Source: Candidatus Poseidoniales archaeon
Lineage (GTDB): Archaea; Thermoplasmatota; Poseidoniia; Poseidoniales; Thalassarchaeaceae
Direction: 5' to 3'
Assembly: GCA_012960975.1 (NCBI GenBank)
Contig: DUAE01000055.1
Coordinates: 1 to 41,142, forward strand
DNA: 41,142 nt
Below, in pieces: positions 26,627-34,233 of this stretch; the first letter of the stretch is position 1, and the number at the start of each line of letters is the position of its first letter. The position numbers were made by a program, and so were the translations under genes. The notes beneath the pieces are model-generated. The model was given only the letters and a program-made list of their open reading frames with translations. It did no database searches and was not told the origin of the DNA.

Positions 26627-27604
26627 ATTGTTCCGTAATTTGTCGATGCCATCCGTAATCGGGGAAATAATTCGGATGATATTTCGATGCAGTTCTGGAA
26701 GGAGATCAAAGAGTGAAATTGCCAATAAGAACATAGCGAATAGCGACATGAATTTCGCTGCATAACTGTGTGAAAAATCAAAAATATCGATACCCAAAAA
26801 TGACCAATTATGATAGGTATCAGCCAACCAAACGATACCAGCATTTCTGAACACGTTCAATACATGTATAGTTGGCAATACAATCAATAATCCACGCAAT
26901 CTTCGTTTTAGTGAAACAGAACTTAGGGCGCCAATCGCCCCAACAAAAATAATCATCGATTGTAGGGCTGAACAAGCGAGAATAAAACTAACAGCAACCG
27001 GTGTTCCATCAGCATGATTGAATGGCACATAGAATCCACTTTCACCTAATGGTTCAGTTAGGAACCATTTGTTTCCATCCCATTCTGAAACAGCCATATC
27101 GGGTCGACCTACGATATCTACTCTCATCACACCAACTTCGTAGGATCCTAAGCCAGCAAATTCTAGCATCCATTCAGTACTGCTAGCAGTGTAGTCGACA
27201 AAAGCGATGTTAAGGAAGGGTATGCTGTAAACTAAGAAATATGGGATGACAGACCATGTTACGCATCCACGAAACCAATGCAATGATTCGGGCACATCTC
27301 CTTTCACCTTAATTTCCCAATATCCTAGAGCAATTCCTCCCGGTAGAGCTGCTGCTGTCATAATAATTAGGAGAGGGTCGGCAATCTCTACATAATGGGA
27401 AGATTGCAAATAAAAAAACAAGCCTAATAAAAACCAACCGCAAGCAGCAGAATAAGAAGAAAATTGATGTTTATCCTTATGGAAACTCAATCCAAGTAAT
27501 GCAGCTCCGAGTAAAACAATTATCAATTCAAAAATAGCACTTTCGATACCCAAAATGCCGGCGAAATTAGAGACAAAAAGTCCAACGGGCTCTTCCATTG
27601 ACAT
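26618..27604 (-). CDS. artA: Archaeosortase (exosortase/archaeosortase family)
   Basis: The protein has 328 residues and about eight hydrophobic helices. The core motifs of the family are in order: ACSALQSM with Cys211, VLNVFRNAGIV with Arg253, and FSHSYAAKF with His279. These are the expected Cys-Arg-His catalytic set on the outer membrane face. Such enzymes cut C-terminal sorting signals and join the protein to a lipid. The PGF-CTERM protein at the left of the window is a likely substrate. A hydrophilic stretch of about 50 residues before the Cys helix (around 140-200) would be extracytoplasmic. The start may be ATG at 27604 or 27598. It diverges from gmhA with 58 bp between the ATGs. Confidence 0.85.
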   Translation of the reverse strand: MSMEEPVGLFVSNFAGILGIESAIFELIIVLLGAALLGLSFHKDKHQFSSYSAACGWFLLGLFFYLQSSHYVEIADPLLIIMTAAALPGGIALGYWEIKVKGDVPESLHWFRGCVTWSVIPYFLVYSIPFLNIAFVDYTASSTEWMLEFAGLGSYEVGVMRVDIVGRPDMAVSEWDGNKWFLTEPLGESGFYVPFNHADGTPVAVSFILACSALQSMIIFVGAIGALSSVSLKRRLRGLLIVLPTIHVLNVFRNAGIVWLADTYHNWSFLGIDIFDFSHSYAAKFMSLFAMFLLAISLFDLLPELHRNIIRIISPITDGIDKLRNNLS

Positions 27605-27640
27605 GTTTCAACCGCTCAACTCGTAAATAGGATGCCCTCA

Positions 27641-27652
27641 CGGGTTAACCCG
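27641..27652. promoter_or_regulatory. 12-bp perfect palindrome between artA and gmhA
   Basis: CGGGTTAACCCG sits in the short divergent region, 10 bp before the gmhA ATG. It overlaps a second near-palindrome, AACCCGGGGTT. The position suits an operator for one or both genes. The half-site CGGGTTAA also occurs at about 32655-32662 upstream of purB. Confidence 0.4.
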
Positions 27653-27662
27653 GGGTTGGTTG

Positions 27663-28232
27663 ATGGAGTTCGATTTTTCTGATTTTACTAATTCATATAT
27701 CGATGATTTAAAAACCACATTAGATGCTTTACCAAGAGCACAACTTGAATCATTTTGGCAACAGGTTGAAGCAACGATTTCATCGGGTGGTTCAATACAT
27801 TTTCTAGGGAATGGGGGAAGTGCAGCAACTCCTTCTCACAGTGCTGGCGATTGGTCTAAAGAATTGAAAATCCCAACATTAGCTCACACGGACAATATCT
27901 CTTCATTTACTGCTTGGGCAAATGATACCGAATACGCGAATGTCTTTGCCGGCCAACTCGCTACCTTTGCCAAGCCAAATGATTTGGTTGTCGCATATAG
28001 TGGTTCTGGAAATTCTGCAAATGTTATCAACGGGATAAAATTTGCCAAGGAGGCTGGATGCCGTACGTCTGCGATCACCGGCGATTACAACGGTTTGGGT
28101 GGTGGTAAAATCGCTAAAATGGTCGATGTTGCCGTAATTGCTCCGACCCAATCGATGGAAAGAATTGAGGATATTCAGCTGATAATCAATCACATCGTGA
28201 AGGAAGCTGTAAAGGCTCATCACGGATTGTGA
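27663..28232 (+). CDS. gmhA: SIS-domain sugar isomerase, GmhA-like
   Basis: The protein has 189 residues and a single SIS fold with the GmhA signature IHFLGNGGSAATPSHSAGDW and the phosphate-binding AYSGSGNSANV. GmhA converts sedoheptulose 7-phosphate to D-glycero-manno-heptose 7-phosphate. The Glu that usually follows the H-x-A segment appears to be Asp here, while the C-terminal helix His (LIINHIVKEA) is kept. Other SIS isomerases with the same look cannot be excluded. The gmhB gene follows after 4 bp and supports the heptose reading. The ATG at 27663 is preferred to the TTG at 27660. Confidence 0.82.
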   Translation: MEFDFSDFTNSYIDDLKTTLDALPRAQLESFWQQVEATISSGGSIHFLGNGGSAATPSHSAGDWSKELKIPTLAHTDNISSFTAWANDTEYANVFAGQLATFAKPNDLVVAYSGSGNSANVINGIKFAKEAGCRTSAITGDYNGLGGGKIAKMVDVAVIAPTQSMERIEDIQLIINHIVKEAVKAHHGL

Positions 28233-28236
28233 TATT

Positions 28237-28863
28237 ATGCTTCCATGTCGTGATGGGGTAGAACTCGATGCACCATTAGATTTACTAAATTTGCCAAATG
28301 GTGAATGGACAGGAGATATTGCATTTCTCGATAGAGATGGTGTACTCAACATTGGTTCAGAAGATTACATCAATCAACCCGACGAGCTCATCATCTTACC
28401 TGGTGCAGCAGATTGTGTAGCACGATTAAGGCAAGCAGGGTTTCGAATTTGTGTGGTAACGAATCAATCACCGGTTGGGAGAGGTTTGTGGTCTTCTGAA
28501 AATCTCCGTCTTATTCACGAGAGGCTCCAGACGATTTTACTCGAATTGAATACTGATGCGATTTTAGATCTAATTTTGCATAGTCCTTGGGCGCCTTGGG
28601 ATAGTTCTTGGGCGAGAAAACCCAACCCTGGGATGCTTGAGGCAGGTCGACAAATTCTTGATGCTGCAGAAAATTCTACTAAACCGAATTTACTTTTTGA
28701 TGACAAATGGACGAACCGCCCTGACGAATCTAATTCTGTTATGGTCGGAGATCGTGAAGTCGATATGATTGCTGCTTCACGTTACGGGGTCAGAGGTTAT
28801 CGCTGCGACTCTCAGGTTGGAATCTCGGATGTCATAGAAATAATACTGGGTGGTACAGCTTGA
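28237..28863 (+). CDS. gmhB: HAD phosphatase, GmhB-like (heptose bisphosphate phosphatase)
   Basis: HAD motifs are all present: FLDRDGVLN with nucleophile Asp32 and Asp34, VVTNQS at 73-78, RKPNPGM at 127-133 and VGDREVDM at 170-177. This arrangement is specific for the GmhB/HisB-N subfamily. The Cys-rich zinc loop that normally precedes the KP(K/N)PGM motif is missing. The segment LHSPWAPWDSSWARKP has one His and no Cys, so this copy would lack structural zinc. The reaction would be removal of phosphate from heptose 1,7-bisphosphate on the way to a nucleotide-activated heptose. No kinase or nucleotidyltransferase is adjacent. It is followed by tiaS, whose TTG overlaps the stop codon. Confidence 0.82.
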   Translation: MLPCRDGVELDAPLDLLNLPNGEWTGDIAFLDRDGVLNIGSEDYINQPDELIILPGAADCVARLRQAGFRICVVTNQSPVGRGLWSSENLRLIHERLQTILLELNTDAILDLILHSPWAPWDSSWARKPNPGMLEAGRQILDAAENSTKPNLLFDDKWTNRPDESNSVMVGDREVDMIAASRYGVRGYRCDSQVGISDVIEIILGGTA

Positions 28864-30119
28864 GCGGCCGTGCCGACTCCAGCCGCTTCTATATCGGGCT
28901 GGATGATACCGATCACCCAGATTTTGGTTGTACAACTGCTACTTTTGATGATTTGTTGAATTTATTGACCAAATCTGTTGATGGATTTGTTTGTCTCGAA
29001 CGGCGCTTGGTTAGGCTATGGCCATTTGCAGCACGACGGACTCGTGGCAATGGTGCTCTTTCTGCTATAGTTGAGGTACCAAATAATCAATCGGAGAAAT
29101 TGAGAGATAATTGTGCAAGTTTTATTGAGGATTTATTGCATAGTTTAGAAGACCATCTTGACGTGGATAGTGAAATTTCTCCGGTTTTAGTAATTTCGGA
29201 ATATAATTTTGATGTACAATTGTATTTTTCTGCAGTTCGTGGCGAGGTGCAGAAAAGTGATGTTGAGAATGTAATTTCTGTTGAAAATTATTTTTCTGGC
29301 AAATCTAATTGGGGTCTTATTGGAGCCAGCGCAGCAATCGCATGGTATCCTAATGCGCATTCCAGTTGGGAATTAATCGCTTGGCGCTCAGAAGAATTGA
29401 TTGGAAAAAAACGCTTGGTACCTAAAGAAGTGATAATGCAACTCGATAAATTACACAGCGATACATTTCTTAATCGCGATCCAACAATCGACAAGGGATT
29501 AATTTCTCCAAGGACTCCTTGCCCTGTGCTTTACGGTATTCGAGGTAAATCGTATGAGGCGGTCGAAAAAGCACATTTTTGGATCCAAGAACAAGCAGGA
29601 GTCGAACGAGCAGAACGTTACGCAGTACACCGTACAAATCAATTATCTGATGACCATATTTTAGGTTTTGAATCGGGAACTGTTTTAGTGAACCCAAAGG
29701 AAACAAAAGGTGCACATTCTAGTTTAAAGGTGATTAAGGATGGACAAATTGTATCCTTGGTAGCGTTCAAAGAAGGAGGGGATGTGAATAAATTATTGAG
29801 AAAATTACAAATTGGCGATCACATCTCTTGGGTTGGCCTCAAGTCACCGGATTTTAGTGTACATTTAGAGCGATTGAAATTGAATAAACCAACACCTCGA
29901 ATCAAACACCGTCCTAAATGTTGCTCTCAGATTACCATGAGAAGTGCGGGTGAAGGCCAACCCCTTCGATGTAAAAAATGTGGATTGAAAATGGAGAAAC
30001 ATTGGGTGGCGGATATTCAATATGCATCTGAAAAATATGATGGCTGGGTTGAACCTTCTGCTTCTCAACGTAGACACCTTTCGATGCCTCTGTCACACAA
30101 CTTACCTCAGAAGTTGTGA
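28860..30119 (+). CDS. tiaS: tRNA(Ile2) 2-agmatinylcytidine synthetase TiaS
   Basis: The N-terminal YIGLDDTDHPDFGCTT (11-26) and TRGNGA (61-66) are hallmark motifs of TiaS. The C-terminal zinc ribbon has cysteines at 354-355 and 371/374 (KCCSQ and CKKC) after an OB-like domain. TiaS attaches agmatine to C34 of the CAU anticodon of tRNA-Ile2, so that it reads AUA, an essential archaeal modification. The only possible start before the first motif is TTG at 28860, overlapping the gmhB stop as TTGA and suggesting coupled translation. At 419 residues the length is normal. Its place after heptose genes is likely just operon packing. Confidence 0.93.
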   Translation: MSGRADSSRFYIGLDDTDHPDFGCTTATFDDLLNLLTKSVDGFVCLERRLVRLWPFAARRTRGNGALSAIVEVPNNQSEKLRDNCASFIEDLLHSLEDHLDVDSEISPVLVISEYNFDVQLYFSAVRGEVQKSDVENVISVENYFSGKSNWGLIGASAAIAWYPNAHSSWELIAWRSEELIGKKRLVPKEVIMQLDKLHSDTFLNRDPTIDKGLISPRTPCPVLYGIRGKSYEAVEKAHFWIQEQAGVERAERYAVHRTNQLSDDHILGFESGTVLVNPKETKGAHSSLKVIKDGQIVSLVAFKEGGDVNKLLRKLQIGDHISWVGLKSPDFSVHLERLKLNKPTPRIKHRPKCCSQITMRSAGEGQPLRCKKCGLKMEKHWVADIQYASEKYDGWVEPSASQRRHLSMPLSHNLPQKL

Positions 30120-30145
30120 AAAGTATGATGTAATCTCGTTAAATT

Positions 30146-30361
30146 ATGTCTAGTGTTGGGATTGCGACTATTTTATTGTCGATATCTTCTATTGTCATGT
30201 TTTGGCTCATGTTCCGTCAAAGAATAAAAAACCGAAGAGGAAGTGAAATTGAGGATGATGATTATACTGGTTTAGCAAAAGATCCTCAATCATTGGCTAA
30301 CCCCGATGAGGAGGCTTTAGCCGAACTCGATAATTTACTCAATTCTATAATCAAGAACTAA
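30146..30361 (+). CDS. Small single-helix membrane protein, unknown
   Basis: The 71 residues consist of one N-terminal hydrophobic helix (IATILLSISSIVMFWLMF), a basic stop-transfer RQRIKNRR, and an acidic tail with DDD and EEALAELDNLL that may form an amphipathic helix. No family is recognised. It begins 26 bp after tiaS and its last 4 bp overlap the convergent RadB-like gene. The coding call is supported by its clean start and membrane topology. Confidence 0.55.
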   Translation: MSSVGIATILLSISSIVMFWLMFRQRIKNRRGSEIEDDDYTGLAKDPQSLANPDEEALAELDNLLNSIIKN

Positions 30362-30987
30362 CTAGCTGGAAAAAATCCATTTTTTGAAATTTTCATTAGA
30401 TACTCGATTTTTTCATCTTCTATAATTCGATAATTTCCTTTTAGAGGATGTCGTGTCATTAACACCGTTCTAGAGAGATTATTGAACGAATCCCCTCCCC
30501 TCGCTATCCAACCTTGATTTTTTCCCGATGCATCTTCATATGCAGCTGAGGTGAAAAGAATTTTATTCTCTAAATTTAAATTTAGTATCTCTTTCAATGC
30601 TAATATGTCATTTGCGGGTGCTCTCCCTGAACTTGGACACCAATCACTTATGATTAGCAAATCTTCTGCGTTTAATCTAGAAATTATTCCCGAAATCGCT
30701 CGGCTTTTTTCTAGTAATTGTTCATCAAATGCTAGAATAATCAATCTCTCGATTTGATTTTTTGTCAAATCTCCTAAGATTTGACTAGACTGCATCCCGT
30801 CTGGTAATTCTTTGGTTAACAAAATCACTTTATTATTGGAGGATAGTACTACTGAAGCAATACTTAGGCAGAGATTTGTAGAACCAGAACTAGGCTCGTA
30901 AGACAAGTGGATAGGACCTCGATTCAACTCCAGCATGATCCTTGGCTGAATTGAGGGTGGATGACCTTTCCGAAAGGTTGTTTTCAC
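30358..30987 (-). CDS. RadB-like RecA-fold protein with degenerate ATP site
   Basis: The protein has 209 residues, about the size of archaeal RadB. The Walker A position reads YEPSSGSTN (30-38), where the consensus GxxxxGK(T/S) would have Lys. Ser replaces it, so ATP hydrolysis is doubtful. A Walker B-like strand DLLIISDW and a late RecA-type segment (GWIARGGDSFNNLSRTVLMTRHP) remain, and these are the grounds for placing it in the RecA/RadB fold. RadB is a recombinase mediator that hydrolyses ATP poorly. A structural role in recombination is possible but inferred. The fold assignment is moderate, and an unrelated P-loop-like protein is possible. Confidence 0.5.
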   Translation of the reverse strand: MKTTFRKGHPPSIQPRIMLELNRGPIHLSYEPSSGSTNLCLSIASVVLSSNNKVILLTKELPDGMQSSQILGDLTKNQIERLIILAFDEQLLEKSRAISGIISRLNAEDLLIISDWCPSSGRAPANDILALKEILNLNLENKILFTSAAYEDASGKNQGWIARGGDSFNNLSRTVLMTRHPLKGNYRIIEDEKIEYLMKISKNGFFPAS

Positions 30988-31034
30988 AATTTTGAAAGGA
31001 TATCCTAAACAACCGACGGCACTTCCGTTGAATT

Positions 31035-31256
31035 ATGGCAACGCAGGGTGTTCCGATAGAGAAGATTCAACGGAAAGCATTGCCAGAATTTGAAGAGACA
31101 GAATCAGGTGTAATAGAAGGGGTTCGCGAAGCCGGATTATTCAATGTCGCGTTGAATGATGTAAATCAATACGGCCCACATGCAATGATAGCAGTTCTTG
31201 GTATAATTGCAATAATTACTGGCTTGTGCCTTGGGATTGCGATGATAGTATTTTGA
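31035..31256 (+). CDS. Small tail-anchored membrane protein, unknown
   Basis: The 73 residues comprise a charged soluble N-terminal part (IEKIQRKALPEFEETESG) and one C-terminal hydrophobic helix (AMIAVLGIIAIITGLCLGIAMIVF) that reaches the last residue. This is the topology of a tail-anchored protein. I considered SecE and Sec61-beta, but the characteristic residues of both are missing. It is divergent from the RadB-like gene (47-bp gap with AT-rich ATATCCTAAA) and converges on purB. Confidence 0.55.
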   Translation: MATQGVPIEKIQRKALPEFEETESGVIEGVREAGLFNVALNDVNQYGPHAMIAVLGIIAIITGLCLGIAMIVF

Positions 31257-31263
31257 TATTCAA

Positions 31264-32610
31264 TTAAATACGGTCTCTGGCTAATCTGATAGCTTCATCA
31301 ACTATTTCTCCACTAAATCCTAGGTGGCTTTCAGGTTTGAATAAATCGCCTAATTCTTGACGACTAAATATTTCTGAGATTTCTACTAATCTAGCACAAA
31401 CATTTTCAAGATTTTCACCTGATTCAAGTGCTTCCATCGATGCACTTCGTAAAATTTCGTGTGCAACATCTCTAGCCATGCCATTATCGACGAGAGCTAT
31501 CATCAATTTTTCAGCCATTACTAACCCTTTTTGTGCATCAATATTGAAACGCATACGTTCAGCATCCACACTTAATTTTGATAGTACCCTATCACATTTG
31601 ATAATAATATCATCTAGCAGGATCATTGAATGTGATAGTGTGAATCGTTCTGCAGAAGAATTAGCTAAATCTCTTTCATGCCATAATAATGCATTTTCAT
31701 ATGAGGGAATAATCATAGAGCGGACGATTCTTGCTAATCCACATGCATTTTCAGCAGTAATTGGATTACGTTTATGTGCCATCGTAGATGATCCAACTTG
31801 CTTATCTTTGTCAAAAAATTCACCAACTTCTGCAATTTCACTGCGTTGAAGGTTTCTTATTTCTTGCAAGACTTTCTCGATACTGGTAGAAACATTAGCC
31901 ATCCATCCTACCCATTCGATATAGCGGTCACGGCCGACGACTTGTGTTGTTGCAACCGGAGTGTGAAGTTCCAAATTTCCCATTATTAAACTCTGTAATT
32001 CGAAAGCATTCTCACCCTGCGCGGCACCGGTACCAACAGCCCCAAGGAATTTTCCAGTTGTACATCGAGGTGTAAGTTCATCCAGCCGGTCTAGATGGCG
32101 ACGAAATTCATCGACCCAAACTGCAACTTTCAATCCAAAAGTAATCGGGACTGCAGCTTGCCCGTGGGTTCTGCCAATCATCACAGTATCCCTTTCACGC
32201 TGGGCAAGGTTACACATCGTCGCAGTCAATTGTTTGAGTGTTTCTTGTTGCAGATAAATGCTATCTCTAATTTGGAGAGCAACAGCAGTATCGACAATAT
32301 CATTGCTGGTTGCTCCAAGGTGAATACACCATCCAGCATCACCTGCTGCTTCAGCCATTGCTTTGGTCAATGCCATGATGTCATGGAGTGTTTCCGCTTC
32401 GATTTCATCAACTCTATCAGCAGTAACAACTTCTGGATTTGCAATCGAAGCGACAATTTCGTAATCTTCGGGGCTAACTCTGCCTAATTGGCAATGTGCC
32501 CAGATTAACGCCCGTTCGACATCAAGTTGTCGCGAATGCCTCCCTTCCCTGGCCCAAATTGATTTTGCTTCTTTTCTACCGTAACGATAGTCGAGTGGCG
32601 AGACAGTCAT
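31264..32610 (-). CDS. purB: Adenylosuccinate lyase
   Basis: The fumarase/aspartase signature appears as SSTMAHKRNPI near residue 272, the catalytic serine loop. The other two conserved regions are HLGATSNDIVDTA and MIGRTHGQAAVPITFGLK. The enzyme works twice in purine synthesis, splitting SAICAR to AICAR and adenylosuccinate to AMP, each with release of fumarate. At 448 residues it matches archaeal and Gram-positive PurB. It lies downstream of dph6 on the same strand direction but with a 58-bp gap carrying its own possible TATA (GATTTAACC, on the minus strand). No other purine gene is in the window. Confidence 0.95.
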   Translation of the reverse strand: MTVSPLDYRYGRKEAKSIWAREGRHSRQLDVERALIWAHCQLGRVSPEDYEIVASIANPEVVTADRVDEIEAETLHDIMALTKAMAEAAGDAGWCIHLGATSNDIVDTAVALQIRDSIYLQQETLKQLTATMCNLAQRERDTVMIGRTHGQAAVPITFGLKVAVWVDEFRRHLDRLDELTPRCTTGKFLGAVGTGAAQGENAFELQSLIMGNLELHTPVATTQVVGRDRYIEWVGWMANVSTSIEKVLQEIRNLQRSEIAEVGEFFDKDKQVGSSTMAHKRNPITAENACGLARIVRSMIIPSYENALLWHERDLANSSAERFTLSHSMILLDDIIIKCDRVLSKLSVDAERMRFNIDAQKGLVMAEKLMIALVDNGMARDVAHEILRSASMEALESGENLENVCARLVEISEIFSRQELGDLFKPESHLGFSGEIVDEAIRLARDRI

Positions 32611-32668
32611 GTATTTCCCCGGTTATGCGGAATGACACTGGTGTTTGAGGATAACGGGTTAAATCTCC

Positions 32669-33337
32669 TCACTCCAAATGTGCATTGGTAACTATCCAAG
32701 TACCCCGACTTCCATTCCATGTTGTCTCAGCTTCGCAAATAATTCGTTGATTCATATGAGGGGAATCTAGGACAATTGTTTCAAATTCGCCCCCCTCCCC
32801 ATCGAGATTGAATCTATGTTTTTCAGCTAATTGCCCCAAAACATGTAAATTCTCCTTAGTCAGTTTAGCCCCCAACCAAGATTCGTCTAGACCATCAGCA
32901 GATACTGAAACTATTCGGACATCAAAACCATGATCTATTAGTGAATTCATATGTTCAAGTGAATCATGATGCCATAATGGGCAATAAGAAATAATTCCCA
33001 GACGCTCGCACATTCTTTCTATTCTGGTTTTTTGGTAATCTGAGCGAAGTGCGCCAACAACCAATGCATCAATCTGAAGATTGGAGGTGATAATCGCTTT
33101 TTCTAAATCATCAATTTCTTTTTCTTCTACACCTTCAGAAATGACTGATATCCATGGAACTCCAATAGATTTAGCTTGTAATCCTGCAATCGACGTGTTT
33201 TGTAGTTGAAACATCATTGAATCATCTCCAACGATTTGAATTGTAATCATTGCTTCGATGCTCCAACCTTGCATTAAAGCCCACCAAGAAGCATAGGTTG
33301 AATCCTTTCCTCCCGAAGCGAGGACAGCAGTGCGCAT
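32669..33337 (-). CDS. dph6: Diphthine-ammonia ligase Dph6
   Basis: The ATP pyrophosphatase PP-loop SGGKDS is at residues 8-13. The family-specific segments VVGALRSDYQKTRIERMCERLGI and the C-terminal EGGEFET (181-187) follow. Dph6 uses ammonia and ATP to amidate diphthine on elongation factor 2, the final step of diphthamide formation. The 222 residues match the archaeal family. Neither Dph2 nor Dph5 is near. It is divergent from psmA, with about 97 bp between the chosen starts. Confidence 0.92.
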   Translation of the reverse strand: MRTAVLASGGKDSTYASWWALMQGWSIEAMITIQIVGDDSMMFQLQNTSIAGLQAKSIGVPWISVISEGVEEKEIDDLEKAIITSNLQIDALVVGALRSDYQKTRIERMCERLGIISYCPLWHHDSLEHMNSLIDHGFDVRIVSVSADGLDESWLGAKLTKENLHVLGQLAEKHRFNLDGEGGEFETIVLDSPHMNQRIICEAETTWNGSRGTWIVTNAHLE

Positions 33338-33434
33338 GTTCTCGCGTAGGCGTTCTAATCATCAATGCCGCGCTGAAGCAGTCTGGGTATTCTCAAGATT
33401 GATAAGAGGTCGGTATCGGTTCGATGTTGATAAC

Positions 33435-34142
33435 ATGCAGCCAAGCGGACGCGGATATGACCATGGGGTCTCAACATTCTCACCAGATGGGAGATTATAC
33501 CAGGTAGAATATGCAAGAGAATCTGTCAAGAGGGGAACAACGACTGTCGGTCTAAAATACCGCGATGGGGTTGTTTTAATTGTTGATAAACGAATTTCAA
33601 GTAAGTTAGTAATTACTGATTCTATAGAAAAAATGTATCAAATTGATGACCATATTGGTATGACAACATCAGGGTTAATCGCTGATGCGCGCCAACTCGT
33701 TGACCGCGCCAGAGTCCAGAGTCAAGTTAATCGCATGACCTACGGTGATTCTATTGCAATAACCACTTTAGTAAAAAAAATGTGTGACTTCATGCAATCC
33801 TTTACACAATACGGCGGCGCTCGTCCATTTGGTACAGCCCTCTTAATCGCTGGAATAGATGGTGATGGAATCCATTTGTTTGAGACTGATCCGTCAGGTG
33901 CATACCAATCCTACCATGCCGGTGCTATTGGTAGGGGACGTTCTACTGTAATCGATCACTTTGAAGAGAAGTGGAAGAAAAATATGACATTGAACGCAGC
34001 AGTGAAACTAGGTCTTGAGGCTTTGCAAGAATCACTTGAAGATGATCTTAATCGTAATACTGTTGAAATTGCTATAGTAAACAGTTCTGGTTATGAAAAA
34101 TTAGATAGAGATGCAACAATGAAGCATTTGGATAAACTCTGA
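33435..34142 (+). CDS. psmA: 20S proteasome alpha subunit
   Basis: YDHGVSTFSPDGRLYQVEYARESVKRGTT is the proteasome alpha signature near the N-terminus. It includes the Y/D/R residues involved in gate opening, and GGARPFGTALLIAG follows further on. From ATG 33435 the protein has 235 residues, the family norm. The longer frame from 33330 would add 35 residues with no homology and run into the divergent dph6 start, so I reject it. Alpha subunits form the outer rings and gate substrate entry. The beta subunit is not in the window. An 8-A run (33772-33779) lies inside the coding region. Confidence 0.95.
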   Translation: MQPSGRGYDHGVSTFSPDGRLYQVEYARESVKRGTTTVGLKYRDGVVLIVDKRISSKLVITDSIEKMYQIDDHIGMTTSGLIADARQLVDRARVQSQVNRMTYGDSIAITTLVKKMCDFMQSFTQYGGARPFGTALLIAGIDGDGIHLFETDPSGAYQSYHAGAIGRGRSTVIDHFEEKWKKNMTLNAAVKLGLEALQESLEDDLNRNTVEIAIVNSSGYEKLDRDATMKHLDKL

Positions 34143-34154
34143 AATTATTCCTCA

Positions 34155-34165
34155 AAATTATTTTA
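34155..34165 (+). promoter_or_regulatory. Candidate TATA region for the SBDS-exosome operon
   Basis: An AT-rich ATTATTTTATG stretch lies in the 91-bp gap between psmA and the SBDS gene. It is the only likely promoter before a run of seven tightly packed genes. Transcription would begin near 34185-34190, with a leader of about 45 nt. It is also directly downstream of psmA, so a role in psmA termination is possible. Confidence 0.3.
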
Positions 34166-34233
34166 TGATTTCATCCTACCTGTTATGGTTGACACAAGCC
34201 ACACTCTAAGTCCATGGGGCCACCTCAGCAACC

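Noticed and set aside
31035-31256. SecE or Sec61-beta
   Set aside because: The tail-anchored topology fits loosely, but the conserved residues of both families are missing.
33330-33434. 35-residue N-terminal extension of the proteasome alpha subunit
   Set aside because: It has no family similarity and overlaps the divergent dph6 start. The ATG at 33435 gives the normal N-terminus.
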